Source: Cacajao melanocephalus
Lineage: Eukaryota; Chordata; Mammalia; Primates; Pitheciidae
DNA length: 64,000 nt
Assembly (NCBI GenBank): GCA_963573385.1
Contig: CAUYLG010051097.1
Location: 1 to 64,000 of the forward strand
Reading direction: 5' to 3'
The notes under the pieces were generated by a model, which did no database searches, was not told the DNA's origin, and was given only the letters and a program-made list of their open reading frames with translations. The position numbers were made by a program, and so were the translations under genes. Of this stretch, positions 36,038 through 64,000 are shown in pieces; the stretch's first letter is position 1; every line of letters begins with the position of its first letter.

Positions 36038-36336
36038 GCCAGGCACGGTAGCGCATGCTTGTAGTCCCAGCTACTCGGGAGGCTGAGGTGGGAGGATCGC
36101 TTGAGTCCAGGAGTTCTGGGCTGCAGTGCGCTATGCCAGTCAGGTGTCCACACTAAGTTCAACATCAACGTGGTGACCTCCTGGGAGTTGGGGACCACCA
36201 GGTTGCCTAAGGAGGGGTGAACCGGCCCAGGTTGGACACGGAGCAGGTCAAAACTCCCGCGCTGATCAGTAGTGGGATTGCAGCTGTGAATAGCCACTAC
36301 ACTCCAGCCTGGGCAACATAGTGAGACCCCGTCTCT
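36038..36336 (+). pseudogene. 7SL (SRP) RNA pseudogene, full length
   Basis: About 299 bases align end to end with 7SL RNA. The Alu-like 5' domain (GCCAGGCACGGTAGCGCATG) is followed by the S-domain segment that Alus lack: CTATGCCAGTCAGGTGTCC, GGTGACCTCCTGGGAG, GGACCACCAGGTTGCCTAAG, GGTGAACCGGCCCAGG, CAGGTCAAAACTCCCG and CTGATCAGTAGTGGGATTGC. It ends GACCCCGTCTCT followed by an A-run, as expected for a retrotransposed copy. Scattered changes (AGTTCAACATCAACGTGG in place of AGTTCGGCATCAATATGG) suggest a pseudogene. The upstream flank is Alu-like, so a 7SL-type upstream promoter element is unlikely. 7SL is the RNA scaffold of the signal recognition particle. Confidence 0.93.
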
Positions 36337-36354
36337 AAAAAAAAAAATTGTGTG

Positions 36355-36378
36355 TATATATATATATATATATATATA
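36355..36378. repeat. (TA)n microsatellite
   Basis: Uninterrupted TA repeats immediately after the A-tail of the 7SL pseudogene, flanked by TGTG and CACA. Confidence 0.95.
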
Positions 36379-36389
36379 CACAAAAATTA

Positions 36390-37125
<736 letters not shown>

Positions 37126-37679
37126 AGATTTAAAATGAAACACTTTTTCAAGGGCAGGTTGAACTGGGTGAACTCTAAGACACTTGCATCTCACAAACCC
37201 TTGTCTACACCCTGTATGGGTCGGGCCCTGGCAGGAAACAGATGGCACGCTGTCTCACAGGGCAATTGAGAGCGTTAACAAAGGTGTGGGCAGCAATAGG
37301 GGAACGGACAAAAGAGGGTGAGCTGGAACTCGGCTCCAGTGGGGCCCTGAGCACCCCTAGATCTGATTGCTGATGGGAGGGAGGGAGTGATGGTTTCAGG
37401 ACCAGCAGGTAGTAGCCATGGGTGGGGGGCCCTGCAGGGGCCGGGGCTGTAGGTGAAAGATGAAGCCACCAGAGGAAACAGGTCTCTGCCTTCCCGTCCC
37501 TGATCTCATGCCAGTGCCTCCCTGGCCACACCTCACCAGAAGCAAGAGAACGCAAGGTCTGAGTGGTGCAGTCCCTGGAGGCCAGCCTGCTGGGTCAGAG
37601 CCGCGCAGACAAGGCAGAATGGATGTACAGAGGCACGAGCTGCTTTCATGCTGATCCAGTGGAATTAGATCATTCCTGC

Positions 37680-38201
<522 letters not shown>

Positions 38202-38286
38202 TAAGTCCTGCCCAGACAGAGGGCTGCCGAAGCTGGGGTTCAGGCTGGGGGTGTGCAGAGGGGACGCCGCAGGGGCTGACCTGTGA

Positions 38287-40355
<2,069 letters not shown>

Positions 40356-40555
40356 CCACACTCTGCAGTCACTGACTTCAGCTAGCCGTGCTGGGTGCTA
40401 AGACATAGATTCCTGGCCATCAAGGCCAGTTCATCTCAGTGGCACCTAGACATGCACAGAGATGGCCAGGTAGCCCTTGAGGGACAGAGAGGCACACCCT
40501 GCCTTCCAATCCCATCTGGAGGCTGCGTGGAGGAGGGGCACAGGTGTGGCCTTGA

Positions 40556-41010
<455 letters not shown>

Positions 41011-41400
41011 CAAGCAGCCTAGCTCTTAAGGGGACAGCCTGGGAAAGCAGGCTTGGGGACAATGATCTTGAGCCATGAAATGATGTCCAGTGCCCCCCGT
41101 GCCGCCTGACATCAGCCTGATAAATGGACAAACAGACGGGAAGTGGGGGACCTGTGTGTCCCTCCATGCCCCCTCTCCTGTATCTCTCACTCTGTCTCTT
41201 GTCCTTGTTTTTAACTGTGACCCACCACGGGAACTTGGCTCACTTCCTAGGGGAAAGCTGTCTGGACTGACCCAGAGATGGGCACCACCGTTTCCCCATA
41301 AACACAAGATAAAATCGGAAAGCTGGCTTCAGTTCCAGGATTGGGCTCCGTGAGGAAGGGGGAAAGAAAAGCAGAAATGAGAGTGCGGAAAGAACAGGGG

Positions 41401-42030
<630 letters not shown>

Positions 42031-42479
42031 ACAAGTGGGTCTCAGGAGGCAGAAACCATTCACAACCCATCCCCTGAAGCCAGCAGATGCAGAGCGAGTC
42101 ACCCTGGAACCCCCTCCCCTGCTGGCTGTGCCCAGCACTGTCTCCACGCCCCAGCCCTTCTTCCAGACACCCAGCTGTCCATTGCATCAGGAGCCCAGAT
42201 GCCCCAAGGGGACCCCTGTTGGAAACCAGGCGACTTCCCACTCATCCACACAGTGTCTTGCACCCCCTCTTTGACATGGGAGCTGGGGCTCTCTTGAAAA
42301 TAGGGGTTTACCTGAGGGGCCTGAAGACTTGGGCAGTGGGGGCTCTGAAGCCTCGGGGAGGGAATCAGCTTGTCTAAAAGTCTGGGGCAGCAGATGGGTG
42401 GGGGCCACCCAATCCGATCCCATCACAGTAACCTTCCCGGGGGACATTTCCATTACAGGGTCACTAAAATGCAAGGGCT

Positions 42480-44683
<2,204 letters not shown>

Positions 44684-44959
44684 TCAGCCTGCAGGAAAGG
44701 GCTCCCTCTTTGTTGGCACACCCAGGGACCCTTTAGCTGTGACAGGTGTGCCCTGGGCCTACCAGAATAGGAGCGGGGTCAGGAGGGCTGCCCTGCTCTG
44801 CAAATCAGAGGCTGAGGGATTTGAAGTTTCTGTTACTGGGTGAATAGAGGGAGGTGAAGGAGACACGTGGTGGGTCCCCTGGGAAGGTGGTGGGCATACG
44901 TGTGAAATGCATGGAGAGGTACAGTCAGAATCGACCTGTTTAGAATTCAGTGTTCTACA

Positions 44960-48075
<3,116 letters not shown>

Positions 48076-48079
48076 TACA

Positions 48080-49197
<1,118 letters not shown>

Positions 49198-49514
49198 TCA
49201 GAGTCTAAGACCACAGGAAAACGTTCTCTTTACTTCAGGGCTGAGGTCCTCCTGACAGCCATAGCCTGCTCACTTTTGGGATCCCCATGGCCTCAGGGCA
49301 TGTCCTAAGGTGACATATGTCACCAGCCCTATGCCTGCCTCTGTCCACCTTCCCCTCTGCTGAAGACCATTCTCAGCCACCCCTGAAACGCCCAGAGGGG
49401 ACCTGCAACCTCTTCACAAGGGGTCCCGGGAAAAAATGGGGGCAACATTCCCCCAACCCCTACCCCTACTTCAGTCTGGCCCCCTGAGCAGCACTCTCTG
49501 TCTCTGAATTTTCT

Positions 49515-49975
<461 letters not shown>

Positions 49976-50093
49976 CTGAATTTTCTTTTCTGATTCCCTG
50001 TCTCTCTCTGCCTCTGTGTTTCGCCATCTGTTTCTCTGTGTCTCTTTCTCTTGAAGCAGGGTCTTTCTCTCTGACCTCCCAAGTGTTGGAAAT

Positions 50094-50588
50094 AAATGTT
50101 GGAAATAGATGCTCGGTGCCGCAAAGAAAAATTAGCACTGAGACAAAGGATCTTTCAGCAACGCAATTTTTACTTCCTGGACTGCAGGAAGGATACTTGC
50201 TACAATGCTAGTTCATTGTATTTGCCATGAGAGTACAATGAACAAAGGAAAACAGACATATTTAGCCCTTACACATTTGGGGTCATCCTTACTGCTGTAT
50301 CTGATCTCCATTGGCTGAAGCCAGACCTCACAATCTAAACTAAAACCCAATTGGCTAAAAACTGAAAACTTTTCTAAACAGGTAAAAACAAGGGAGAGCT
50401 GGGACACACCTGTGAGCACGTCCAGCACAGACATCTTGGTTAAAGTACAAGGACATAGAATGTATTATGTGCCTGTAAGCATGGCGTGTCTCACAGCTAC
50501 ATAGGATAGGGCTTAGCAAAGAGTTATTAGCACACTTATTCTTTAACAAGAAAGGAAACTTTAAAAAGGAACTTTTCTACTTCCTGCA
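50094..50588 (-). mobile_element. Probable solitary retroviral LTR, antisense
   Basis: Read on the minus strand, about 495 bases run from TGCAGGAAGTAG to TTTCCAACA, giving TG...CA ends typical of LTRs. Two CCAAT-type words (AGCCAATTGGG and AGCCAATGGAG) and an AATAAG-like signal lie within. The composition differs from the neighbouring Alus. No internal retroviral genes adjoin it. I could not name the family and no clear target-site duplication was found. Confidence 0.5.
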
Positions 50589-50779
50589 CAGGGACGCCGG
50601 GGACTGGGCTAGGAGGAGGTGAGTTTGTCATCGTGACTTTGCAGCTCCTTATCTATGAAGTGGACGGGACACCAGCATTTAGTCCCAGAGTCCTTTGAGA
50701 ACCTGGTGTGTTGAGGCACGGCTGGTGCAGAGTTAAGGGTTCGGGCCATGATTTCTGCATCCACAAAAGGGGGATGCTG

Positions 50780-51080
50780 AAGCCAGGCATAGTGGCTCAC
50801 GCCTGTAATCCCAGCAATTTAGGAGGCCAAGGCGGGCAGATCACCTGAGATCAGGAGTTCGAGACCATCCTGGCCAACATGGCAAAACCCTGTCTCTACT
50901 AAAAATACAAAAATTAGCAGGGTGTGGTGGCGTGCATCTGTAATCCCAGCTATGCAGGAGGCTGACAAGAATTGCTTTAACCCAGGAGGCGGAGGCTGCA
51001 GTGAGCTGAAATCGCGCCACTGCACTCTGGCCGGGGGAACAGACTGAGACTCTGTCTCAAAAAAAAAAAAAAAAAAAGAA
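50780..51080 (+). mobile_element. Alu
   Basis: + strand Alu with a small deletion (GGAGGCTGACAAGAATTGC) and an 18-base A tail. Confidence 0.88.
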
Positions 51081-51219
51081 TTGGGGAGGTGGATAGTGAG
51101 AATAGCCCTGCTCCTCTGGGGGTTAATGAGAGTACTTCCTGAGTGCTTACCCCAGGGAGGTGCCCTGTGGGGTCTGGTGACCAAGTCACATTCTGTTCCC
51201 AGCCACTCTGTGGGGTGCA

Positions 51220-51368
51220 GCCACCATTGCCCCACTCTACAGATTAGGCAGATGAAGCCCAGAGAGGCTGAATAACTGGCCCACAGTCACACAGCAAGTC
51301 CTAACATAGCAGTAGAGGTAGGATTTAAACTCACTCGTCTGGCTCCAGAGCCTGCAATCTTCACTGTG
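51220..51368 (-). mobile_element. MIR element
   Basis: CACAGTCACACAGCAAGTCC, GATTTAAACTCACTCGTCTG and GCTCCAGAGCCTGCAATCTT in this order are diagnostic of a MIR element. The conserved core (TACAGATTAGGCAGATGAAGC) lies at the left end. Confidence 0.85.
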
Positions 51369-51389
51369 GACCTCATTCTTTTGCGGTTT

Positions 51390-52030
51390 TTGTTTTTTTC
51401 TTTTTGGAGACAGGGTCTTGCTCTATCACCCAGGCTGGAGTGCAGTGGCACAACCACAGCTCACTGCAGCCTTGACCTCTGGGCTCAAGCGATCCTCCCA
51501 CCTCTGCCTCTTGAGTAGCTGGGACTACAGGTGTGCACCACCATGTCTGGCTAACTTTTTGACTTTTTGTAAAGACAGGGTCTTGCTATGTAGCCTAGGC
51601 TGGTCTCAAACTCCAGGCTTCAAGTGATCCTCTGCCTTGGCCTCCCGAAGTGCTGGGATGACAGGCATTGAGCCACCAAGTCCCAGTCTGTGGACCTTGG
51701 CTTTAAAACTGTTACTCAGGCCGGGCGCAGTGGCTCACGCCTGTCATCTCAGCACTTAGGGAGGCCAAGGCAGGTGAATCACCTCAGGTCAGGAGTTCGA
51801 GACCAGCCTGGCCAACATGGTGAAACCCCGTCTCTACTGAAAATACAAAAAAAAAAAAAAAATTAGCTGGGCATGATGGCAGTTGCCTGTAATCCCAGCT
51901 GCTCAGGAGGCTGAGGTGGGAGAATCACTTGAACCCAGGAGGCGGAGTTTGCAGTGAGCCAAGATTGCGCCACTACACTCTAGCCTGGGCGACAGAGTGA
52001 GAGTCTGTCTAAAAAAAAAAAAAAAACAAC
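51390..52030. mobile_element. Antisense Alu and + strand Alu
   Basis: An old antisense Alu at about 51390-51690 and a + strand Alu at 51719-52030, the latter with an extended A-rich linker. Confidence 0.87.
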
Positions 52031-52920
52031 AAAAACTGTTTTTACTCAATGGTATCTGTCTAAATGGTGCAGTAGGGGTGTCAAGATTGGTGGGGTAGGG
52101 GGAGGCTGGGGATACAGCTCCATCTGGCCTCTGATGCCTCCCAGCCTGCCCCTCTGGCCAGCCAGAACTTCTTGACATACAGCTGTCTCTTGGCCCAGAG
52201 CCTGCCAGCCACTCCTTATGCCCCTGTCTCCTGTGCCCAGCTTTTGCAGGTTCACAGCTGGGCTCCTCTGGCCTTCGGAGAGGGCCGCCCTCGCCACCCT
52301 CCACCCCTGCCCCCAGCTTCCTCCGCATCCCCTGCTCCTGCCTCCTATCCATCTTTCTGGGGTTCTTCTCCTCCAGCAATGCCTTCGGTCTCATCCTCCC
52401 AGGAGCTAGCTCCTCCCAGAAGTCCTCTCTGGGGGCTCTGGGCCGTGGCACAGGAGGACAGGCACCAGGACCTACTGTCAGAATCCGATGGGTGAGGATA
52501 GAAGGTGACTCAGGAGTCTTTCCTCTGGGCAGGGGCGATTTTCTTACAGGAAAGGCGTGAGGCCTCCGGCTCCTAAAACTCCTTGAGGTTCAAGAGGGAA
52601 AATGCTTTGGCTCCAAAATATTAAAACTGCAACATTAAAATATAGTAAATGTTTACTGAAATGTCTTCTAAATATAACTTAGGTCAGCTTCAACCATTGT
52701 TAAATTTAGTATTTCAAAATGCGTCACTGTGGGTGAAAACAATCTGTAGGTCACATTTTCTCACTTTGGAAGAATCCCTAAGTTTCTCAAGAATGCCTGA
52801 TGTTTGTAGAGAAATAGGCCAGCAGCAAATCAAACAAGTTTCCTGTCCCCAAACAGCTTTGAAAGTTGAGTTATAAAATCCCTTTCAAATATTTTATACA
52901 GCCAAAATATATGTACAAAG
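52031..52920. other. Unique intergenic sequence
   Basis: 52040-52560 is GC-rich and 52600-52920 is AT-rich single-copy sequence. I recognise no gene or repeat. Confidence 0.5.
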
Positions 52921-54171
<1,251 letters not shown>

Positions 54172-54304
54172 TCAAATGTATATTTTACAACTGCTTTGGC
54201 ATAAAGACTGATCTGATACCCACCAGGCCAGATTCATTATTACATATTCATTACTGTTATACTCATTTTTTTTAAAGCAATTAATTCAATATTATACTCA
54301 TTTT

Positions 54305-54865
<561 letters not shown>

Positions 54866-54924
54866 AAATAAATTCATAATTTTAATTATTTAAAATAAAT
54901 TAATTATTTTAAAAAATAAATATA

Positions 54925-55715
<791 letters not shown>

Positions 55716-55719
55716 GTAC

Positions 55720-56670
55720 TCCAAACTTTTCACAGGGAAAGGCCAAGCTCTCTCCCAAAGCCAAAGCCCACCATTGTCTGGCCCCTGTCTGCTTCTCCAA
55801 ACTCATGTTCCGTGAGCCTCCTTCACCTGCCTCGTGGACTTTTCCAGAACACTCCAGCCTCCCCCATGCCCACGCACCTTCCTCACGCTGGGACCTTCAC
55901 TGGGAGCGTTGCCTTCCATAATGCATAGCCACACATCCTTCCAGTCCCAGTTTCAATGTCACCTCCATGGCTGGGCACAGTGGCTCACTGTAATTCCAGC
56001 ACTTTGGGAGGCCAATAAAGGAGGATCACTTGAGGCCAGGAGTTCGAGATCAGCCTGGGCAACACAGGAAGACCCCTGTCTCTACCAAAAATTAAAAAAT
56101 TAGCCAAGCATGGTGGTGCAGGTCTGGAGTACCAGCTACTCAGGAGGCTGAGGCAGGAGGATTGCTTGAGCCCAGGAGTTGGAGGCCGCGGTGAGCTATG
56201 ATGAGACCACTGTGCTCCAGCCTGGTCATATCTTTTTTTGTTGTTGTTTTGAGACACGGTCTCTCTCTGTTGCACAGGCTGGAGTATATTTTTAGTAGAG
56301 AGGGGGTTTCACCATGTTACTCAGGCTGGTCTCGAACTCCTGACCTCAGATGATCCGCCCGCCTCGGCCTCCCCAAGTGCTGGGATTACAGAGGTGAACC
56401 ACTGCGCCTGGCCTAGCCTGGTCATCTCCTCTTTGAAGATCCCCTGAACTCTGCCCTCCTCTACATTCCCATTTATTTCTCTGCAGTAGCACTCACCCAC
56501 CCATTTACACCATTCTTCCATTCAAGATCGGCCATAAACCCCTTGAGGATGGGCACCATGGAAGGTTTTTCTCTGGATCCCAGTGCCCAGCATGGAGCCT
56601 GGCACACTGCAGGCATTCAGTGAATGCTGAAGAAATAGCCAGATGACTAAGTGACTGAACAAGTGAAAGA
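55720..56670 (+). mobile_element. LINE-2 3' end split by Alus
   Basis: 55720-55968 (CCATTGTCTGGCCCCTGTCTG, CACCTTCCTCACGCTGGGACC, CAGTTTCAATGTCACCTCC) and 56417-56670 (TCATCTCCTCTTTGAAGATC, AACCCCTTGAGGATGGGCACC, GTGCCCAGCATGGAGCCTGG, GGCATTCAGTGAATGCTGAA) are consecutive parts of an L2 3' end in sense orientation. A + strand Alu (55969-56228) and an antisense Alu fragment (56229-56416) fill the gap. Confidence 0.78.
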
Positions 56671-56679
56671 AGGCATGAA

Positions 56680-56985
<306 letters not shown>

Positions 56986-57296
56986 AAAACAGGAAACAAG
57001 TGTAGTAGTCTGCCCAGCAAGGGGTTCCCTCTGTGGCCCACCAGAGATTGAAGTGTCTCTGCCAGGACTGGACTCCCCTCCCGGCCCCTCCCTCTGACTC
57101 ACCAGCTCTCCAGAGAGCAGTTTCTGGGAACGTGCTAAAGATTTGGCTCACTTCCCTGGCTGAATGGAATTCTGTGTTGAGGATGTTCTGCCCCAGGAGT
57201 CCCTGAGCTCATAGGCTGTGCTCCCAGGAGGAGGGATGCCGGACATGAGAAAGGGAGGGAGCAGCCCCCAGGCAGAGAGCCTGTCAGTTTCCTTCT

Positions 57297-58410
<1,114 letters not shown>

Positions 58411-59055
58411 CATGCAGAAATTCAAGATACTGCAGTGAATCTAGCCACTCTTTGGGCTCCCCAGCACAGGAACCCCCTTTCTCTCTGCCCAGCGGCCTCC
58501 TACTTCTCCCGGCTCCCAGCACAGATGCCAACAATGTGTCGCTGGCTCTCCCAGCTTTGTCGTGAAGAGGGATTTGGAGTGTAACGGTTGTATCACCAGC
58601 ACACGGCGTCCCGTGTCGGTGTGAGATGAGGGTCTGGGGCCAGGGCCAGCGGTGGAGGTGCCTGCACCAAGCCACTTGTACGATGAATTTGGGGCATTGT
58701 TTCTGGCTATGTGTGGCCTTTGTGCCTGGTTCTCAGGAGAATTTATGACACGCTAGATACCCATCTAATGAACACTTTTCTGTTTAGTTAAAGCTGGTTC
58801 TTGCTGCTTGGAACTAGAAACTGGGAACGCATAGCACAACAAAGCTAAAGGAATTGTGGATGGCATCACTAAGGGTCTATTGCTCAGGAAAAGGGAGGAT
58901 TTCATTTGTTTACATCTGCTTTGTGCAGCTACACTCTAGAAGGCCTGGTGACCAAGTCATTGTGGTGTCTAGAACTCTTGGCAGAGGTGGCTGAAGGCTC
59001 TGGGGGAGGCAGGGATGTGCTGGCTGGATTATTTTAGGGAGACCAGCCATGGTTT
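58411..59055. other. Unique intergenic sequence
   Basis: About 640 bases with no recognised exon or repeat. The word GCTGCTTGGAACTAGAAACTG hints at old LTR material but is too weak to call. Confidence 0.45.
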
Positions 59056-59059
59056 AGGC

Positions 59060-61455
<2,396 letters not shown>

Positions 61456-61458
61456 AGG

Positions 61459-61603
61459 GGCCGGGCACAGCGGCTCATGCCTGTAATCCCAGCACTTTGG
61501 GAGGCCGAGGCGGGCGGTCACGAGGTCAGGAGATCGAGGCCATCCTGGCTAACAAGGTGAAATCCCGTCTCTAATAAAAATACAAAAAATTAGCTTGGCA
61601 TGT
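61459..61603 (+). mobile_element. 3'-truncated Alu abutting the RASA4 CpG island
   Basis: An Alu with an intact start (GGCCGGGCACAGCGGCTCAT) stops just after the linker AAAAATTAGCTTGGCATG, without right arm or A tail. The next bases are the GC-rich RASA4 upstream region. Confidence 0.85.
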
Positions 61604-61604
61604 G

Positions 61605-62110
61605 GTCCAATACTCGCGCTCGGACCACACCCGCCGCCCACACGCACCTGCGGCCCAGGCCACGCGGACCGGATCCCCCACCCGCGCCTCCAGGGTCTCC
61701 CCTCTTGCGCCACAGCGCCCGCACCCCGCCGGGCGTCAGCACCTCCGCGCAGGCCCCGCCCCTCACGCCCCAGGCTGCCAGTGAGCACCGAGGCCTGGGC
61801 CGGCCCCGCCCCGCCCCGGGGAATCCCAGCCGCGGATTGGCCGGTCCGGGCGCAGTTTCCCCCGCACGTGGGGCGGGGGCGGGGTGAGTGGAGTGGCAGC
61901 GAAGCCCCGCCCCGCCGCCCCGCCCCCACCTCCCTGCCCGGCCCGCCCCCCGCGGCGCCCAGTCCAGCGCCCGACGCCCGCAGTCCGGGACCCCGGTGTC
62001 TGGCTCCCCGCGAGCCGGGACCCCGCGATGGCCAAGCGCAGCTCGCTGTCCATCCGCATCGTGGAGGGGAAGAACCTGCCCGCCAAGGACATGTGAGAGC
62101 GGCCGGGGGT
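61605..62110 (+). promoter_or_regulatory. RASA4: RASA4 CpG-island promoter
   Basis: About 500 bases of very CpG- and GC-rich DNA end at the first coding exon. Sp1-type GC boxes lie at about 61804-61818 and 61869-61884, an inverted CCAAT box (ATTGG) at 61836-61840 and an E-box CACGTG at 61865-61870. There is no TATA box at a sensible distance. This is the pattern of a TATA-less CpG promoter, with transcription probably starting near 61890-61980. Confidence 0.75.
62028..62092 (+). CDS. RASA4: RASA4 (Ras GTPase-activating protein 4/CAPRI), first coding exon
   Basis: The exon runs from ATG at 62028 (purine at -3 and G at +4) to AT at 62092, followed by the donor GTGAGA. It encodes MAKRSSLSIRIVEGKNLPAK and then D plus a split codon. 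This is the start of the first C2 domain (beta-strand 1, then the loop leading to the Ca2+-binding Asp residues encoded downstream). By recall the human protein begins MAKRSSLYIRIVEGKNLPAK, one difference at residue 8. The related RASAL1 begins MAKSSSLNVRVVEGR, a clearly poorer match. Known function: Ca2+-triggered Ras GAP with two C2 domains, a RasGAP domain and PH-Btk. Only the first 21 codons and part of intron 1 lie in the window, so it cannot be said whether this copy is intact; human has RASA4, RASA4B and pseudogenes. Confidence 0.9.
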
Positions 62111-64000
62111 GGGAGCCTCAACTTTCCGGGGAGGGGCACTGACCCCCAGGACGCCTGACCTTTCCGGGGTCCACCCACAATTAGAGCAGCGGAGAGGGTG
62201 CGGGAGTGCGGCCGCGGTGGGGGATCGGCGGGGAAAACAGGGACAGTGACATTTGCTGCGAGCACCAGACGGGGTGACAAGAGGGGGAAGAGTGTCACCG
62301 AAGGCGGGGGGGGGGGGCTGGGCACTGGGGAGGGGGCGGGAATCTGTCAGCGATCCGCGGCTCACCAGGGGAAGGGGCTTTGTTAGGACCGGAACTGGAG
62401 CCAGGTGACATGCCAGGGGAGACGTCAGGGTGGTCTGCCCCCAGGGTGCGGTTGGAGGGGGTGGTAGGGCCCCCCTGCAAAGGAAGGGTCTTCCTCAGTA
62501 GTTCCAGAGCCCTTAATGTCCCGGAGTGTGCACCTGAAGCACATGTTGGGGCCCAGGGGCTGTCCCCGGGCTTCCTGCTGTGCACTTGGGTAGGAGGGAC
62601 TGGCATGAAAAGTGAGAACAGGTCAGGAGGCTAGGACTGGTGCAGGACGGTGGGGGAGGGAAGGAGGGTAGTAACTGTCGCTTGTGCCTCAGGCTTTACA
62701 ACTGAGCCATCCCATTAATCCTCGCAACCACCCCGCAAGGCAGTTCTCTCCGTTCCATTTTACAAATGAGGAAACTGAGGATCAGAGACGTGAAATGCTG
62801 GCTCCAAGTGGCTGGCAGAGCAGGGCCTTGAGTCTAGGGCTTCCAACAGGCACTGACATCTGGGGATTCCCCTGGTCCCTGTCTAGATCTGGGGAGGCTT
62901 CAGGGGCCCCTTGTCCCACCCTTCTCAGTAGGTCCCAGGGCTGAGCTGCCTGCCCCTGGGCCCCCCATCTTGGCCTTGCCACCACCTTCCTCATGTGCAG
63001 GCTTTAGGCAGCTCCCTGCTCCTAGAGCCTCAGTTTCCCCTCTTAAACTAGGGGTTGAAATCCCTCTAGAGGAAGAGGGGGAAAGCTCAGAGGTGGAGGG
63101 GCACTGGCTGCCTGGAGGAGGAGAGTGGGAGGGGAAGAGGGGATCCTGGAGGAAACAGAGTCCAAAGTCTGCAGGACTGCAGTTCCCCACCCCTGGGGCT
63201 CCTCCTCGGGCACCCCGGGCTCCTGGTTGCAGAGAAGTGGCCAGTGTGGGCGAGGGGGTGGAGCAGGGTGGGGGCAGGCGCTCTGCTCGCACATATGTAT
63301 GGTGGCCCCTGTAAGCTTCCCGGCACGCTCAGCGCGCCACCACTGAGAGCAGTGCCAGTTCCAGGCCCCCTGGGTCTGATGAGGCCCAGCTCAGCAGTTG
63401 CCATGACAACGGGGAGGGGAGGGGTTGGGCATCCCTAGGTGGGTTTCTGCGCTTGGAGGCTTGGAGGGAGGTGGGGCAGAAGCTGGCAGTGAGGTCTGTG
63501 GGCTGGGAGGCAGAGGAGCTCTGAGGAGGGTCTCAGCCTCCAGGCCCAGCCTTTAAGCACCCTCCCACCCCACCCCCACCACCACTGGCATTAGGAACTA
63601 GGTCATCTTGGCCTCTTCTGGCTGGTGGCGGCTGGGAGGAGCAGCCCCTCCGTCTGTTGCCTCCCTCCTCATCCCCACAGCAGCTGGCCCTAGTGCCTGG
63701 CTCCAGGCTCTCACCAGCCCAGGGCAGCAAAGCTGTTGGGCTGTGCCCACCTGGGAGCCCAGGGGCCTGGCTGCCAGTGCTTTGCCTCCAGGCAAAGGGA
63801 TTTCATCTACAGGGGAGGGGTGCCTTGGAATCTCTCTCCTCACCCTGCCCCTCTGCCTGCCCTACTAACATCCCCTTTGCAACTTCCCTGTCTTCCTGTG
63901 TCTGACACACACAGCTCTGACCTGTCAGCTGCCTTTTAAACCATCCCATAAACTCAGTCCCTCACTGTGGGCTACTACCCTTCACATCTCTGCCTTCACC
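62093..64000 (+). other. RASA4: RASA4 intron 1 (start)
   Basis: GC-rich unique intron, free of Alus. It holds a run of 12 G at 62306-62317 and a MIR-like segment at about 62690-62810 (CATTTTACAAATGAGGAAAC region). No exon resembling the next part of the C2 domain (GSSDPYC-type) was found up to the window end. Confidence 0.65.

Noticed and set aside
61549..62365. 258-codon minus-strand frame across the RASA4 promoter
   Set aside because: CpG-island DNA has few stop codons; the Pro/Arg/Gly-rich frame has no family resemblance. A bidirectional transcript cannot be excluded but is not supported.

Overview
The window is genomic DNA from a catarrhine primate, most likely an Old World monkey (inference). 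Alu dimers in both orientations are very dense, the genes have introns with GT-AG boundaries, and the reading frames match primate DTX2, UPK3B, UPK3BL and RASA4. By recall, the UPK3B product differs from the human protein at roughly 5% of residues, which is more than I would expect for a great ape. There is no bacterial or phage content, so operons, ribosome binding sites, CRISPR arrays and riboswitches do not apply.

Layout, all four genes on the + strand. (1) 1-6400: 3' half of DTX2, an E3 ubiquitin ligase of the Deltex family. The last five coding exons lie between 1729 and 6025 and encode the end of the linker, the RING finger and the Deltex C-terminal (DTC) domain. A polyA signal is at 6395. 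(2) 6400-11650: intergenic Alu cluster inserted into one old LINE-1. (3) 12303-17177: complete UPK3B in six coding exons (277 aa). (4) 17180-28700: intergenic. It holds a CpG-rich segment at about 18.03-18.43 kb with CTCF-, NRF1- and ZNF143-like motifs, many Alus, and a MaLR LTR that has been locally duplicated. (5) 29042-34878: complete UPK3BL (267 aa) in six coding exons with the same intron phases as UPK3B, so the two are tandem paralogues. (6) 35050-61600: about 26 kb without a recognisable protein gene. It contains a full-length 7SL RNA pseudogene (36038-36336), L1, L2, MIR and LTR remnants, and dozens of Alus. (7) 61605-64000: CpG-island promoter, first coding exon and start of intron 1 of RASA4 or a RASA4-family gene.

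UPK3B and UPK3BL encode single-pass membrane glycoproteins of the uroplakin III type. UPK3B is expected in urothelium and mesothelium. DTX2 acts in Notch signalling and ubiquitylation. RASA4 is a Ca2+-responsive Ras GTPase-activating protein. The genes are neighbours but not a pathway. The gene order DTX2-UPK3B-UPK3BL-RASA4 is that of mouse by recall. In human the first two genes lie at 7q11.23 and the last two at 7q22.1, so this window probably spans an ancestral junction broken in the human lineage.

The best leads are: a minisatellite that has copied a DTX2 splice acceptor together with the start of its exon, leaving an in-frame alternative acceptor; a 260-bp duplication straddling UPK3B exons 1-2; a second open frame through the last two exons of both uroplakin genes when exon 4 is skipped; and an exact 26-bp direct repeat flanking the intergenic CpG/CTCF-like segment. 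Alu coordinates are read by eye and good to about 10-20 bases. Subfamilies were not assigned.
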